Below, piece after piece: positions 1 to 9,975 of a stretch of 64,000 nt of DNA; position 1 is the stretch's first letter; every line of letters starts with the position of its first letter. The notes under the pieces were generated by a model. It made no database searches. It was given only the letters and a program-made list of their open reading frames with translations, and was not told the DNA's origin. Both the position numbers and the translations under genes were made by a program. The DNA lies in assembly GCA_963969365.1 (NCBI GenBank), contig OZ017751.1, positions 806,001 to 870,000 on the forward strand, in the 5' to 3' direction. This stretch comes from Asterochloris sp. CNOR1. Its lineage: Eukaryota; Chlorophyta; Trebouxiophyceae; Trebouxiales; Trebouxiaceae.

Positions 1-129
1 GATGGGCTGCGGTCTGTGCTGCCTGTTAGATGTGCATGTATGCTCCGGGGCTGCTGCTTCTGCTTGACATGATCTGCTCCTTGGCCACGGCAGGGGCATG
101 CTCATTGTGTGATGACTCCTCTGTTGCAG

Positions 130-915
130 TTACATGTGCACCTGCAGTGCTCTTGCCCAGAAAAGGTCAGAGGTGGCTCGCCAAGTAAAGGCCCTCAAGG
201 CGCCTGCACACCTGCGGGGTCCAGAAGTGACCAACAGTACAAAGTCCGCTAGCCAGCAGCGCAAGGCAGTGGAGAGTGCATCCCGGGCGCTGGCCAGCAC
301 CTGGTTTCAGGCAGAGGAATTTGTCACGGCTGAGCACGAATCTCAGACCCTGGACACAGTGCTCTGCCTCAGCGTCACCAAATGGGTGCACCTTAACCAG
401 GTGGACTTGCGCAAGGTCCCTTCCTGTGCAAACGTGCGCGTGTGACCCTGCCCATCATGCCTGCCTGTTGTGCTTGTTGTGACTGGCGCCTCTTGCTCTG
501 GTGCAGGGAGATGATGGCGTGAAGCAGTTCTTCCAGCGTGTAAGGGATGTGCTCACCCCTGGCGGCTACTTTATCCTGGAGCCCCAGCCCTGGCGGTCCT
601 ACCAGCAAACAGTCCATAAACAGGTGAGCTTGTCTGCTGTCTTAGTCGCTTGTTTGATTTGACCTGACTGGCACTGCCATGCTTGGCTGCCAGATGCAGA
701 CAAGCTCTTTGACATTGCAGGACATGTCTGCCGCCCCCTTCGCAAGTCTTGATCTGCTGCACCTCCACCCTGAGAATTTTGTAGAATACCTGGTTCAAGA
801 GCTGCACTTCACCCATGTGCAAGAACTTGAAGTGGACAGCAGCGCTAAAGGGTTCAACAGACCCATCCATTTGCTGAGGGCCTCACCTGCATCGTGCAGG
901 CAATTGAACAGTTGA
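130..915 (+). CDS. MePCE/Bin3-type RNA 5'-monophosphate methyltransferase, 3' end only
   Basis: C-terminal part of a Bin3/MePCE SAM-dependent methyltransferase, the family that caps the 5' phosphate of 7SK, U6 and similar small RNAs in the nucleus. Exons read about 130-400, 507-623 and 721-915 (stop TGA 913-915), joined in phase 0 by GT-AG introns. Family signatures seen are [12 protein letters not shown], the GDDGVKQFF start of the next exon, the motif [14 protein letters not shown], and the terminal GFNRPIHLL, all matching the Bin3 domain. The first visible exon is poorly conserved before about position 300 and may contain another intron. The SAM-binding glycine loop and N-terminus lie upstream of the window. 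Which small RNA it caps cannot be told from this sequence. Confidence 0.85.
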
Positions 916-2243
916 CTTGCCATTTCATCATGTCCAAGGCACTCATTGCGCAATACCTTCTCAGTGAAATGCATGGACAACTGCGATGTTTTCACTCTCT
1001 GGGAAGTGATAATGTGCAGCAGACACTCGTGCAGGAAAGGTCTCCACACTCCGGATGGCCTCTCTTGCCGCAACCCCTGTTGCTGTAGAAAGTGGCAGTC
1101 AGCAGCAGCACGCCCGCTTTCTCCACACAGTGCCGGTGGACATCCTGATATCGTTGCTTGCCACGTGCATAGAGAGCATATGTATTTGACATCAGTGTAT
1201 TGTCAGGTGTCCCCAATGCACAGCAGCTTCATTGCTCAGACCCATGTACCAGGCTGTGCAGACTTGCACATACAGTAAAGCTGTTGGCAGGGCACGCAGT
1301 CAAACCCCTCTGGTGACAACAATTCAGCATTGGGTATGTCTACTTGGCACCTGGCATGTCAGGCCCTAGGGCTGCACACTTCCTCACATGGTCCATGGTT
1401 GAGGATGTATGCATGTTTGTCAGCATTGAAATTTGGCGTCCAGTGGCGGACACGACAGCAAACAGCCTGTACAGCACAGGTGTGGCGAACATCGCAGCAG
1501 ACAGCAGCAGCTAGGATAGCTGCTGTGGCAATCAGGTTACGCCAGCTGTGTCAGAGCCTTGTGCTTGTGCGTACCTCAGCAAAGACCCTGATAGCTAGTC
1601 CAAATGACTACACAGTTGTCCTGGGGCCACAGCAGGGCCAGCATTGCCAGGGAGGGTCTCTCCCGCAGGAACTTGGTGAGAGGGCCCTTTGTTCATCCAG
1701 GCAGCAGGTGGGTGACAAGCTGCCCAGCTGTCTGCACCTCTGGTGCCATGACCAGGGCCTTGTCTTTGCATACGGTGGTATGCAATACTGGCAGGCCTGC
1801 AGTGCAAATGCAGCCCAACACTGAACGCTCCCACCTGTGGGCAATGACAGAGTGAGTGCAGGCAAGGGCAGGTTGTGATCGCCCACGCTGCCTGTTAATT
1901 TGCGTGGGCATCACTTTCTGCCCTCAACAGTAGCTCCCTGAGCTGCAGTGGCACACAGTTGCTGCAGCACAGGTTCATACTGGGCCTGAAACTCATGCTT
2001 GTCGAGATAGCGCCGCAGCAGTGCAAAGAGGCTCCAATCAATGCTGCTTACTTGGGATTCTGTGCTCACATCCGGGTGGGTAAGTCTGAATTTGCCACTG
2101 GGCAGAGCCTGAGCTTTGCTGATCATTGGGCAGGCATCAGGGACCCACTGGTCACATTGCCCTCGTCACCACTGTAGAGAGAGAGAAAGGATTCATAGTC
2201 CGGGGGCCACAATGAACGGGCATGGGACTGACAATTCATGTAA
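916..2243. other. Intergenic stretch, no gene supported
   Basis: 3' flank of the methyltransferase gene followed by about 1 kb with only overlapping short frames that show no splice pattern or family motif. A 72-codon minus-strand frame at 1911-2126 lies next to the retroelement remnant and could be part of its 3' tail, but I see no domain in it. Confidence 0.5.
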
Positions 2244-2824
2244 TCATGGCAAAAGCAGCACTGATTGGTGCATAAGCAGCGCTGCACGCACATACTTAGC
2301 AAGCAGAATTGGGGGATGGTCGTCAAAGAGGTCTGTCAGAGTCTGTCTTGGTGTCTGGAATAGGTGGCTGTGGGCGTTGCGCAGCTCATCGAGCTGGGGA
2401 CAGTGCAGCAAGATGTGTTGCTCGTCTTCTATGGCGGTTGCTGATGTGCAGAGGCGGCAAGTCCTCTCGTGTCTGGCTTCTGATGTGTAGCGGCCTGTCT
2501 CAACTCTCAGCCTGTGGCTGCTGCAGCGGATCTGGGCCATTGATTTGCGCAGTCTGTAGCCTCTGACCTGCTGGATGTAAGGTTGCATGGTGAACGCTGC
2601 GCTGAAGCCGCGCATCTGCTTGTACGTTGCCACGGTGCTGTCTGAGTTCTCCGCAAAGAGCCGCTCATGGCGCTCTGTGCTGCGCGCGCTGGCAGGCCTC
2701 CCGCAGGCCTGCAAGGCAGCAAATCCAGCAGGGGTTCTTCTGGTTGGTCAAAGCCATGCGGCATGCCCGGCATTGACTCCGGGGCCCGACATACTGGACA
2801 GCTTGTGCCTTGTCTAGCCTGCAT
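2244..2824 (-). mobile_element. Degenerate non-LTR retrotransposon tail (zf-RVT region)
   Basis: The minus-strand frame 2714-2244 carries a Cys-x2-Cys ... Gln-His-x3-His-Cys pattern (CRLCTSATAIEDEQHILLHC) followed by PQLDELR. This is the zinc-binding segment found after the reverse transcriptase in plant and algal LINEs (zf-RVT). Just upstream on the same strand a second Cys-rich stretch (CRAC...CWIC) is in another frame, interrupted by stops. No reverse transcriptase or endonuclease core is visible, so this is a truncated, frame-shifted remnant. It abuts the 5' end of the next plus-strand gene. Family assignment rests on the Cys/His pattern alone. Confidence 0.5.
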
Positions 2825-5800
2825 GTCTGTGGCTCAGGCCCTGACGTTTCCTATTGAGGGCTACATTAGAATTGACCGGGCTGTTGAGGTGGGAGAAGCG
2901 CTTCTTTCCTTCACCTCTGCGCAGCCAACGTAGTGAGAGCGGCTGCAAAGTGTATACAGGCAGGCATCCTATGGCACACTGCCATTGATGCAGCCTCCCT
3001 GGACCTGTTGTTCAGCCAGCATGCCGCGCAGCTTGAGCAGACGAGGGCCACGCAGGTACTTCATGTCAGCGCAACATTGCTCACCTGTGACATCTGCTGG
3101 ATTGGCGCTGTTCTCGTGCAGGCGCTGGCTTTGCAGATGCCTCAGCATGACGCAGCTGCCTCCGCCTTCCTGCTGGCAAGCAGGCGATGCCAGGAGCTGC
3201 AGAACCAGATCACAGCGAGACTGACCTCGCTGCAGGACCACGCTGGGGCCCTGCACAGCCTTGCCAGCCTCAACGAGAGTATGGCCGAGGACATGCTGCG
3301 GCGCCAGGGCAGCCTTCGGGAGGTATGCCATTGTGGAATTGACTGCCCACCATCAGGTAGCATAGCAAACTACATCCAACCACTGCACAGGACATATCAG
3401 GCGTCAGAAATGCCACACCAATGTGCAGGTCGCGGTGAAGCTGATGCTGGGCAGGTGTGAGCAGGAGCTGGCCCTGCGCGCTGGCATGATCGGCCATGCT
3501 GGCAGCATTTGCAACCTCACGCCCTTCTCACAGGTCTGCCTTCATGCCTGGCTGCTTCTCTTGGCGTGCCTCTGGTTGACATCAATTTGCTAGAGCCACA
3601 AAGGTGCTCCTTGCAGGCATGCTGTGGCTGCTGATGCATCACCTCCCTCTCTAATGGCCGCCCACCAACTTGATGGTGCGCCCTGCTGGACAGGTCAGAC
3701 CTTGATGCAGGCAGCGGAAGAGATTTCAGAGGCCATCCAGCGGCAGCTGCAGGCACATGCAGTATGCAAGAGGCAGACGCCTGCGGCAGCGCCTATGCAT
3801 GCTGTTGCCCCAGTGCCACGCATTGCATGGCCTGCAGTGCCACAGCTGCCCTCAGACAGCCAACATGCTCGATCAGTGGGGCAGGTGGGTCCTCTGCTGC
3901 AGCCACAGCCTGCAGGCCATGCAGAGGGCCGCCTGCTGGACGCCTGGCAGCGGCAACAGCAGCCTGCACAGCAGCATCTGGGCCAGCAGGGCATGCAGGC
4001 CCCAGCAGCGGGTGCTGGCCGCAGCTTGCCATCCTCAAGTAGACCCTGGCAAGATCCCAGAGCGGAGGCTGCCGGTGGCGCGCAGGGGTGTAGCCAGCCT
4101 GACCACCGTCCCCCAGCAGATATGCCGCACCCAGACCCCTACGCAAGATCTTCGCCACAGCTGCCTTGGCCCAACAGCCTAGACGCAGGCCTGCCATGGC
4201 CAGCTTCCCTGCCACCGCAGGCTCCCCAGCTGCGTGGCCTTGGAGCTCCTATCATGAGCCAGGCAGCAGGCGGGCGGCATCATCACCAGCAGCAGCAGGG
4301 GCTGGGAGGCCCAGGGGTGGGCCCACAGGGGAGCCATCCCTGGCGCAGTGCACAGCAGCAACGGCGTGGGGCGCAGCCAGGCATACAAGGTGCTCTGCCC
4401 CAGCAGGCAGGCCTGCTGGCTCCTGCAGATCAACAGTCAGCATGGCTGCAGCATGGCCTGACAGGCATCCAGGCGCTGCAACAAGCCGGAGCCCCAGAGG
4501 ATGCTGGCCCTCCTGGTAGTCAGCAGCGGCCGCCAGTTGTTGGCCTCTGCAGGCCAAACAGCACGCCCACTGATGCCAGGCTGCACGTCCCTAGGCAAGT
4601 GAGCAGCAGCAAGACAGGCCTATGGTGGTTGACTTGCAGCGCAGTCGGCATTTCATCTCTTCATAGTGGCCTGACAAGCTTCAAACGTGCCTATGTTCTG
4701 TCACCAGTCAGAGTGCCTGCTAGGCTGCTGCATGTTGCTGTTGCCCTGCAGGGATGCTGCTGATGCCGACATGAGCCGCATTCAGGACAGTGGCAATGGT
4801 GTGCAGCGGGTGGCTGCACAGTTAGAAAGGCCTGCTCCTGCTGCTCCGGCCGATGTGGCAGCAGGTGAACTGCAGGGCTGTAGCTCGTCATGCATTGTTC
4901 TCATGTGTGGCATCTGCGCCTGCTGCGCGCCTGCCTCTTGAGCCGTGCCTGGCCGCCTGCAGGCCTGCAGGCGGCAGCAGCCCAGCAGCACATTTCGGAG
5001 ACCCCCTCCGATGGCGGGCCAGGGGGATCTGCGGCACATCTGGCCTCCCAGAGGGCCGCTCCTGCACAACGGCTGCTGCCAAGAGATGGTCACCTGGACT
5101 GTGAGTCAACTCCTGCCAGCCCCAGCGTTTTGGGGCAGCCCCAGAGCAACGGCAGGACTTTTGACAGACCAGGCCCGGGGGGGGCTGCACCTGCTGGCAG
5201 CCTGGAGCGGCTAGGCAGAGAGGGGGTGCGCCCTGTCCCTGAGACGCCTGACGGTGCAGAGGACAGGTCCCAGCCTGCAGACATTCCCGAAGGTGACAGC
5301 CTGGGAGGGCACGAAGCTGTTGCATTTGGCAGCTGTAAGCTGTGCCTGCCTGGAGATATTGCTTCTTGATGCAGGCTCTGCATGTAGCTGCTCTGCTGTA
5401 GAAGGCAGGGTTTGAAGGCCAGGGCTTGTGCTCTTATGCAATCTGACTGCTGCTCAGCGATACCTTGGAGTGCTGGCCTGTGCAGAAAGCCGTATGCTGC
5501 CAGGATCCCCAGCCTGCTGACGTGCCTGTGCAGACTTTGCGAGCACTCGGCGAGTGCTGCAGAGCCAGAAGGGGTCCTCCTCACCTAAAGTTGCAAAGGC
5601 CGGGGCTGGCATGCCAGGTAAGGGAAAGGGCCTGACTGCAAGCAGGTAATGACTTGACTGCGGGCTCTGGACTCGATCAGCGCCTTTGCCGCCCTGCCTC
5701 ATGCATCCTGACACAGCAAAGGCACATCAGTAAGAGCAGGAGGCTGGCCCTGCAGGAGCTGCACAGCATGGCAGGAAGCGCCTTGCTGATGGGCCTGCAG

Positions 5801-6042
5801 AGGAGAAGCAAGCCCAGGCAAAGCGTCCATGCTTGCAGCGGTGCACTGAGAGCCTTCTGCGCCTGGGCACCCTGGTGGAGGGGATGCCAGGCGCAGGGCA
5901 GCAGGCCGGCTCTGCTCCTGCCCTGCTATGCCGGCTGGCGGCCCAGATGGGCAGCGACCCTGCTCTCCAATTGGACCTGAGCTCTCAGGAGGGCCCAGTT
6001 TCTCAGGAAGGGCCAGCAACACATGCCCCAGAAGTCTTTTAG
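2823..6042 (+). CDS. Uncharacterised coiled-coil, Gln/Pro-rich protein (about 718 aa)
   Basis: I do not recognise this protein. A consistent chain runs 2823-2888, 2960-3055, 3122-3322, 3429-3533, 3711-4598, 4786-4864, 4963-5292, 5534-5617 and 5735-6042, with phases closing to 719 codons. The first ~155 residues are helical and coiled-coil-like, rich in Leu, Gln and Ala, with short conserved-looking blocks such as GRCEQELALRAGMIGH. Residues ~156-450 are low complexity with Gln, Pro, His and Gly runs (for example HHHQQQQ). The C-terminus has another short helical segment and ends in THAPEVF. No signal peptide, membrane segment or catalytic motif is seen. The start at 2823 is the first ATG giving a phase-0 exon before a good acceptor; the region just upstream is a retroelement remnant. 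It converges with RAB8. Confidence 0.6.
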
Positions 6043-6360
6043 AGCAGCCCTCCCCCACTGGCACCTTGGTCCTATCAAGCACTGCCTCCAGCACATACAT
6101 CAAGTGGATGCTACGTTGCAACTTCAATTTAACATGAGAACCTGTAAGTTTTTCAGTGTCCCGGTGGTCATGTCAGCCCTCATTAAGGCAGACCAGAGAG
6201 AGCTTTACAGGCCAGCGTGCTAGTACTCAGCAGCAAGCTCTACTACAGGCAGCACCAGGATACTTAAGTTGACAGAGAACTGTTATTTCCTACTGCTGGC
6301 TAGCAGCAAGTTGACCGGCAATGTACAGGGTGAACATCTACTGAACTTGTTCGGGGTGAT
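6043..6360. other. Convergent 3' spacer, nothing recognised
   Basis: Lies between the stop of the unknown plus-strand gene and the stop of the minus-strand RAB8 gene. It must contain both 3' UTRs; no other feature is visible. Confidence 0.6.
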
Positions 6361-7759
6361 TCAGCAGCAGCCGCTCTTGGTAGGCTTATTTCCGGTTGGC
6401 TCGCCGACCCGCACAGAGCCAGTTTGCTGTGTGGCAGCTGATGCAGGGCCGCCGTCTTCTCTTAGCCTGGCCATCACGTCCTTTGCAACTGACTGGAACA
6501 CCTAAGACAGTGACAGTGTGGTGTCAGCAAGGCTGGACATCCAGCTGGGCAGTACAACACCGCTCCCAGGGATGGTAACTGTCCCGAGTCACAAGAACTG
6601 AGTAATAACGCTGGGCAGGGGCTCTCACCTCCTCGACCCTGATATTGTTCTTTGCACTGGTTTCAAAGAACTGGATGCGGTACTCGTCAGCCAGCGCTTG
6701 CCCCTTGCTGTAGGGGACAACGCGTTTGTGCTCATCCATGTCGCACTTGTTGCCAATCAGCACCTGCACACACAAAGCCAGAGCATGCAGAACGAGCCTG
6801 GTCTGGACAATGTCACACAGTTGCCAGCCAGAGCAGAGCAAGCGCACAGCCAGCTCTCATGTTGCTCACACAGTGTCACAGGCACTGCTGGCAGCACAGC
6901 GAAGCCTGCCGCACCTTGTTGACATTGTCAGATGCATGCTGCTCAATGTTGCGCATCCAGTTGCGGATGTTGTTGAAGGAGGCCTCGTCAGTCACGTCAT
7001 ACACCAGCAGGATGCCCATGGCCCCCCGGTAGTAGGCTGCAGGCAGCCAGCAGCTGTAACAAGGGCAGCGCAGCTGCTGGGCAGCAACACCACGCAGTGG
7101 GTCGCCTCATCTCCCTTCGCCATGCCTGGCTTCATGGCTGCCATGACAATGCTGCCAGCCACAGCTATGTGCGCCTTCAGAGAAGTGCGTACCTGGCTAC
7201 GTCGCTTGACGCAGCCCCAGGTGCCTCACCGCTGGTGATGGTTCTGAAGCGCTCCTGGCCGGCAGTGTCCCATATTTGCAGCTTGATCCACTTGTTGTCC
7301 AGTAAAATCTTCTTGATCTTGAAGTCAATGCTGCACACACAGGGACTGACCTCAGCTGGGAGGCCAGGGCGCCTTGCAACAGGGGACAAGATGGACAGAG
7401 CTGGCTTAGCTACAATGGTCGCAGGGCAGCAAGCAGGGCTCACCCAATAGTGGTAATGAACGAGGAAGTGAAGGAGTCCTCAGAGAATCGCAGCAGGAGG
7501 CAGGATTTGCCAACACCTGCAGAACGACTCAAGCAGGATGTCTCCTTAAGAGCTTCCCTGATGCATTGCTGGCAATCCACAAGCTTCGCAGCTCACCGCT
7601 GTCGCCAATGAGCAGGAGCTTGATCAGGTAATCATAACTGCAGCACCAGCTCCAGGGGGTGAGGGGTCATGCGCAGCGTTCTTGATGCTTGTGCATGTGA
7701 TGGGGGCATGTGCTCTGGTTGGACTGGCCAGCACCAGGGATGGGGCACTCTGTGTGCAT
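6361..7759 (-). CDS. RAB8: RAB8/RABE small GTPase
   Basis: Small GTPase of the Rab8/RABE group, which drives post-Golgi vesicles to the plasma membrane and, where present, the cilium. Coding exons are 7749-7759, 7597-7637, 7444-7516, 7230-7330, 6915-7036, 6629-6763 and 6361-6501 (207 aa). Visible motifs are P-loop GDSGVGKS, effector region [19 protein letters not shown] with Gln67, NKCD, the ETSAK loop, and C-terminal SGCC for geranylgeranylation. The first exon would be only 11 nt (ATG plus Met-His-Thr and part of Asp). It is inferred because it restores the phase and gives exactly the animal Rab8 spacing and length, but its donor (GTGCCC) is weak. It is divergent from the next plus-strand gene, with about 70 bp between start codons. 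Confidence 0.93.
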
Positions 7760-7830
7760 GTAGTCAAGGAAAGCAGGATGCTGGGTGCTCAGGAAGCCTT
7801 TCTCACTCTTGTCTTCTAGCAGTTGCCATG

Positions 7831-8861
7831 CCTCCAGCTGCTGATATCCGCTGGCGTGACAACTCCAACGCACAGAACCCAGAGGCTTTGGCGCACAGAA
7901 AGAAAGTTAAGTCAGGGAATTCCTTTCAGTGAGCTTAAAGCAAGCTGACAATTGTCCTGTCGCGACCCTTGCACTCCTAGAGCCTGCTAATGGTGCCCGT
8001 TCCATTTGGACTTGAGCTCTATTGACCTCAATCCATTTGACATACGGCAACTTAAGCTGGATATGGGAAGCTTCTTTGCCGGCTTGACAGAGCAGCAGCT
8101 CTCTTATCAGCAGTCTGAGAGTTGTGGGTTCAACTCAGTCTCTTCCTCCTCTTCTTGGCATGCAGCCTGCAGATTGATGCACGAAACTGACGGGCCTCAG
8201 GCATCTTTGTTGTCAGGCCCTGCATGTCCACTTTTTAAACTCCCACTTCAACTCCCTCTCAGATGCAGAGTCTGGCATACCAGGTGTCCTTTCTGGGAGC
8301 CCATGGCTTTTGCACTGATGGCTGAATGCTTGGCATGAATGGACATTGCCCCCACAAACAGCATACAGGAGACACCAGCGAGCTGCCCTTGCAGATCTCC
8401 AAAAGTCTTCTGACTGAGGCTGGGCACACTGATAAAACCTCCCACATCTTGCAAGCAAAGCCAGTAAGATTTGGACCATGGTGTTTGATGTCGCTCGGGA
8501 AGAGTTGTCAATGGTACGCAAAGCTGACCCACACAGGCGGCAGCCAGGGCATCTCCTCTTTTCTAGCATGTAACTGGCCATTACAGACATGGCAATTGCT
8601 GTCAACCTGGAAGTCACTGATCAGGTTTGAGTGCTGTTTGTGTCAAGTCATCCTTCCAGAGCAAGTACAGTTGCACAGAACCTCACAGCAGCACAGATAG
8701 GCTCTGAGTCCAGGTAGGCTGGAAGTCACCTCTAGCTGCAGGTCGCCCAGCACTTACAGCAATGCCATCGTGTTAAGGCCAAGCGCAAAGATGTGCGCCA
8801 CATGGTTACCCGGCGCAACCTGCCTGAAGTGCAGCCTCAAGCAGTTCATGGCGCACTCTAA
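7831..8861 (+). CDS. Uncharacterised protein, several exons (hypothetical)
   Basis: I do not recognise the family. The likely start is the ATG at 7831, in a frame reading MPPAADIRWRDNSNAQN. Further coding-like blocks are around 8010-8115 (DLNPFDIRQLKLDMGSFF), around 8468-8516 (MVFDVAREELSMV), 8587-8624 (MAIAVNLEVTDQ, flanked by good sites) and the final exon 8742-8861, which ends at TAA with a basic tail (HRVKAKRKDVRHMVTRRN). The last two exons join in phase 0. The internal joins are unresolved. No membrane segment, signal peptide or catalytic motif is seen. It shares a very short divergent promoter with RAB8. Confidence 0.5.
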
Positions 8862-9975
8862 AAGAGCAGGCAAGCAGCAGCTAAGGCAGCAGCCTATCCC
8901 TGATGTCATTGAAGTTGTCAGTAACTACAAGCCAATCAGCTCTGCCTGCCTGCAGAACATTACAACTCACAGACATCCACCTATTTGAAGCATATGTCAG
9001 ACGTCAGGATCATTTTCACACATAGAGCGCCCATGCTATAGCACCTGAAGAGCACAGCAACACAATTAATGAGATCAGCTGAGAGAGCATATGACATTCA
9101 AGGTTCAGTGGCAGCGTCTGTGAATGCAGGTCTGGCTGCCTCACACCATGATAACTCTGCAGCCCTGGAGCAAATGCTCAACCCCACAGGCTGCCCACCC
9201 AACCAGCTGCCTATCCCCCTCATGCTTGCTAGTGCAAATGAGCGCAGCAGGTGAACCACAGCACCCACCAACCTCACGCCTGAATGCGTGGACCATCGAG
9301 CATCCATGAGTCCTGGTGCGAAGAACCTGAACAACGCCCCACGGCAGGGGCGCTGCTTGCCACTGTACACCATGCAGATCACTGCTCCTGCAGCGCTGTG
9401 CCTTGCGCGCAGGCACGGCCTGCCTGCTATGCACTTGCTGCTGCCCCTGGCAGGCAGGCCTCTATGCCCAGCTTGTTCTTCTGCTTTGTACAGCTCTGCA
9501 ACTTCAGCAGCAGCTCCTGACTGGTACACTCAATGATCTGCTGGTCCATCACTTAAGGCCTACACACAACATCTGCCCCTCAAATCTGCCATCTGTAGGC
9601 AGACAAAAATCTGCTGATTCCAGAACATCATGAACCAATGTTCCAACCAGCAAGTCCTCATTCTGCACCGCAGACCAGTCCTAGCTCCAGACCTAGAATA
9701 TAGACCTATCCAGATCACACCAGATGTTAGGCCTCAGGCAGTTGCACTCCACTCCAGGGGCAAGGTAGATGGACTCCCCTAGTGGCAATCCTGGCTTGAC
9801 GCCATGAACCGATTGACCAACATGCCCGTGCTGCAGGCTTGACAGGGCACCTCTCGCAGACCATTGTCCCTGCAGCCGCCGGTACCAGAGGCACAGGTAG
9901 GCGTGGCATGTTGTGCCGCTGCTGCAAGCTGGTGTAACGTCAAAGCTCACGTGTATCCTGTGTCTGCGCCTGCAG
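8862..9975. other. Intergenic stretch plus unresolved 5' end of ALB3
   Basis: No confident gene. The first exon(s) of ALB3, encoding the plastid transit peptide, should lie here, perhaps in 9800-9895, which ends at a plausible donor (gcacag|gtaggc), but no ATG-led frame joins cleanly. A 40-codon minus-strand frame (9549-9427) is noted separately. Confidence 0.4.
9427..9549 (-). CDS. Possible small ORF or terminal exon, 40 aa
   Basis: ATG-led minus-strand frame of 40 codons ending in TAG. It begins MDQQIIECTSQELLLKLQSC and continues as a Lys- and Gln-rich amphipathic helix, unlike the alanine- and serine-rich shadow frames around it. A possible acceptor (ccagcag|atcatt) lies inside it, so it could instead be the last exon of a minus-strand gene. 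No homologue is recognised. Confidence 0.25.
   Translation of the reverse strand: MDQQIIECTSQELLLKLQSCTKQKNKLGIEACLPGAAASA

Noticed and set aside
8120-8150. tRNA T-arm-like gggttcaactc
   Set aside because: Flanks cannot form the T-stem and no acceptor or anticodon stem is present.
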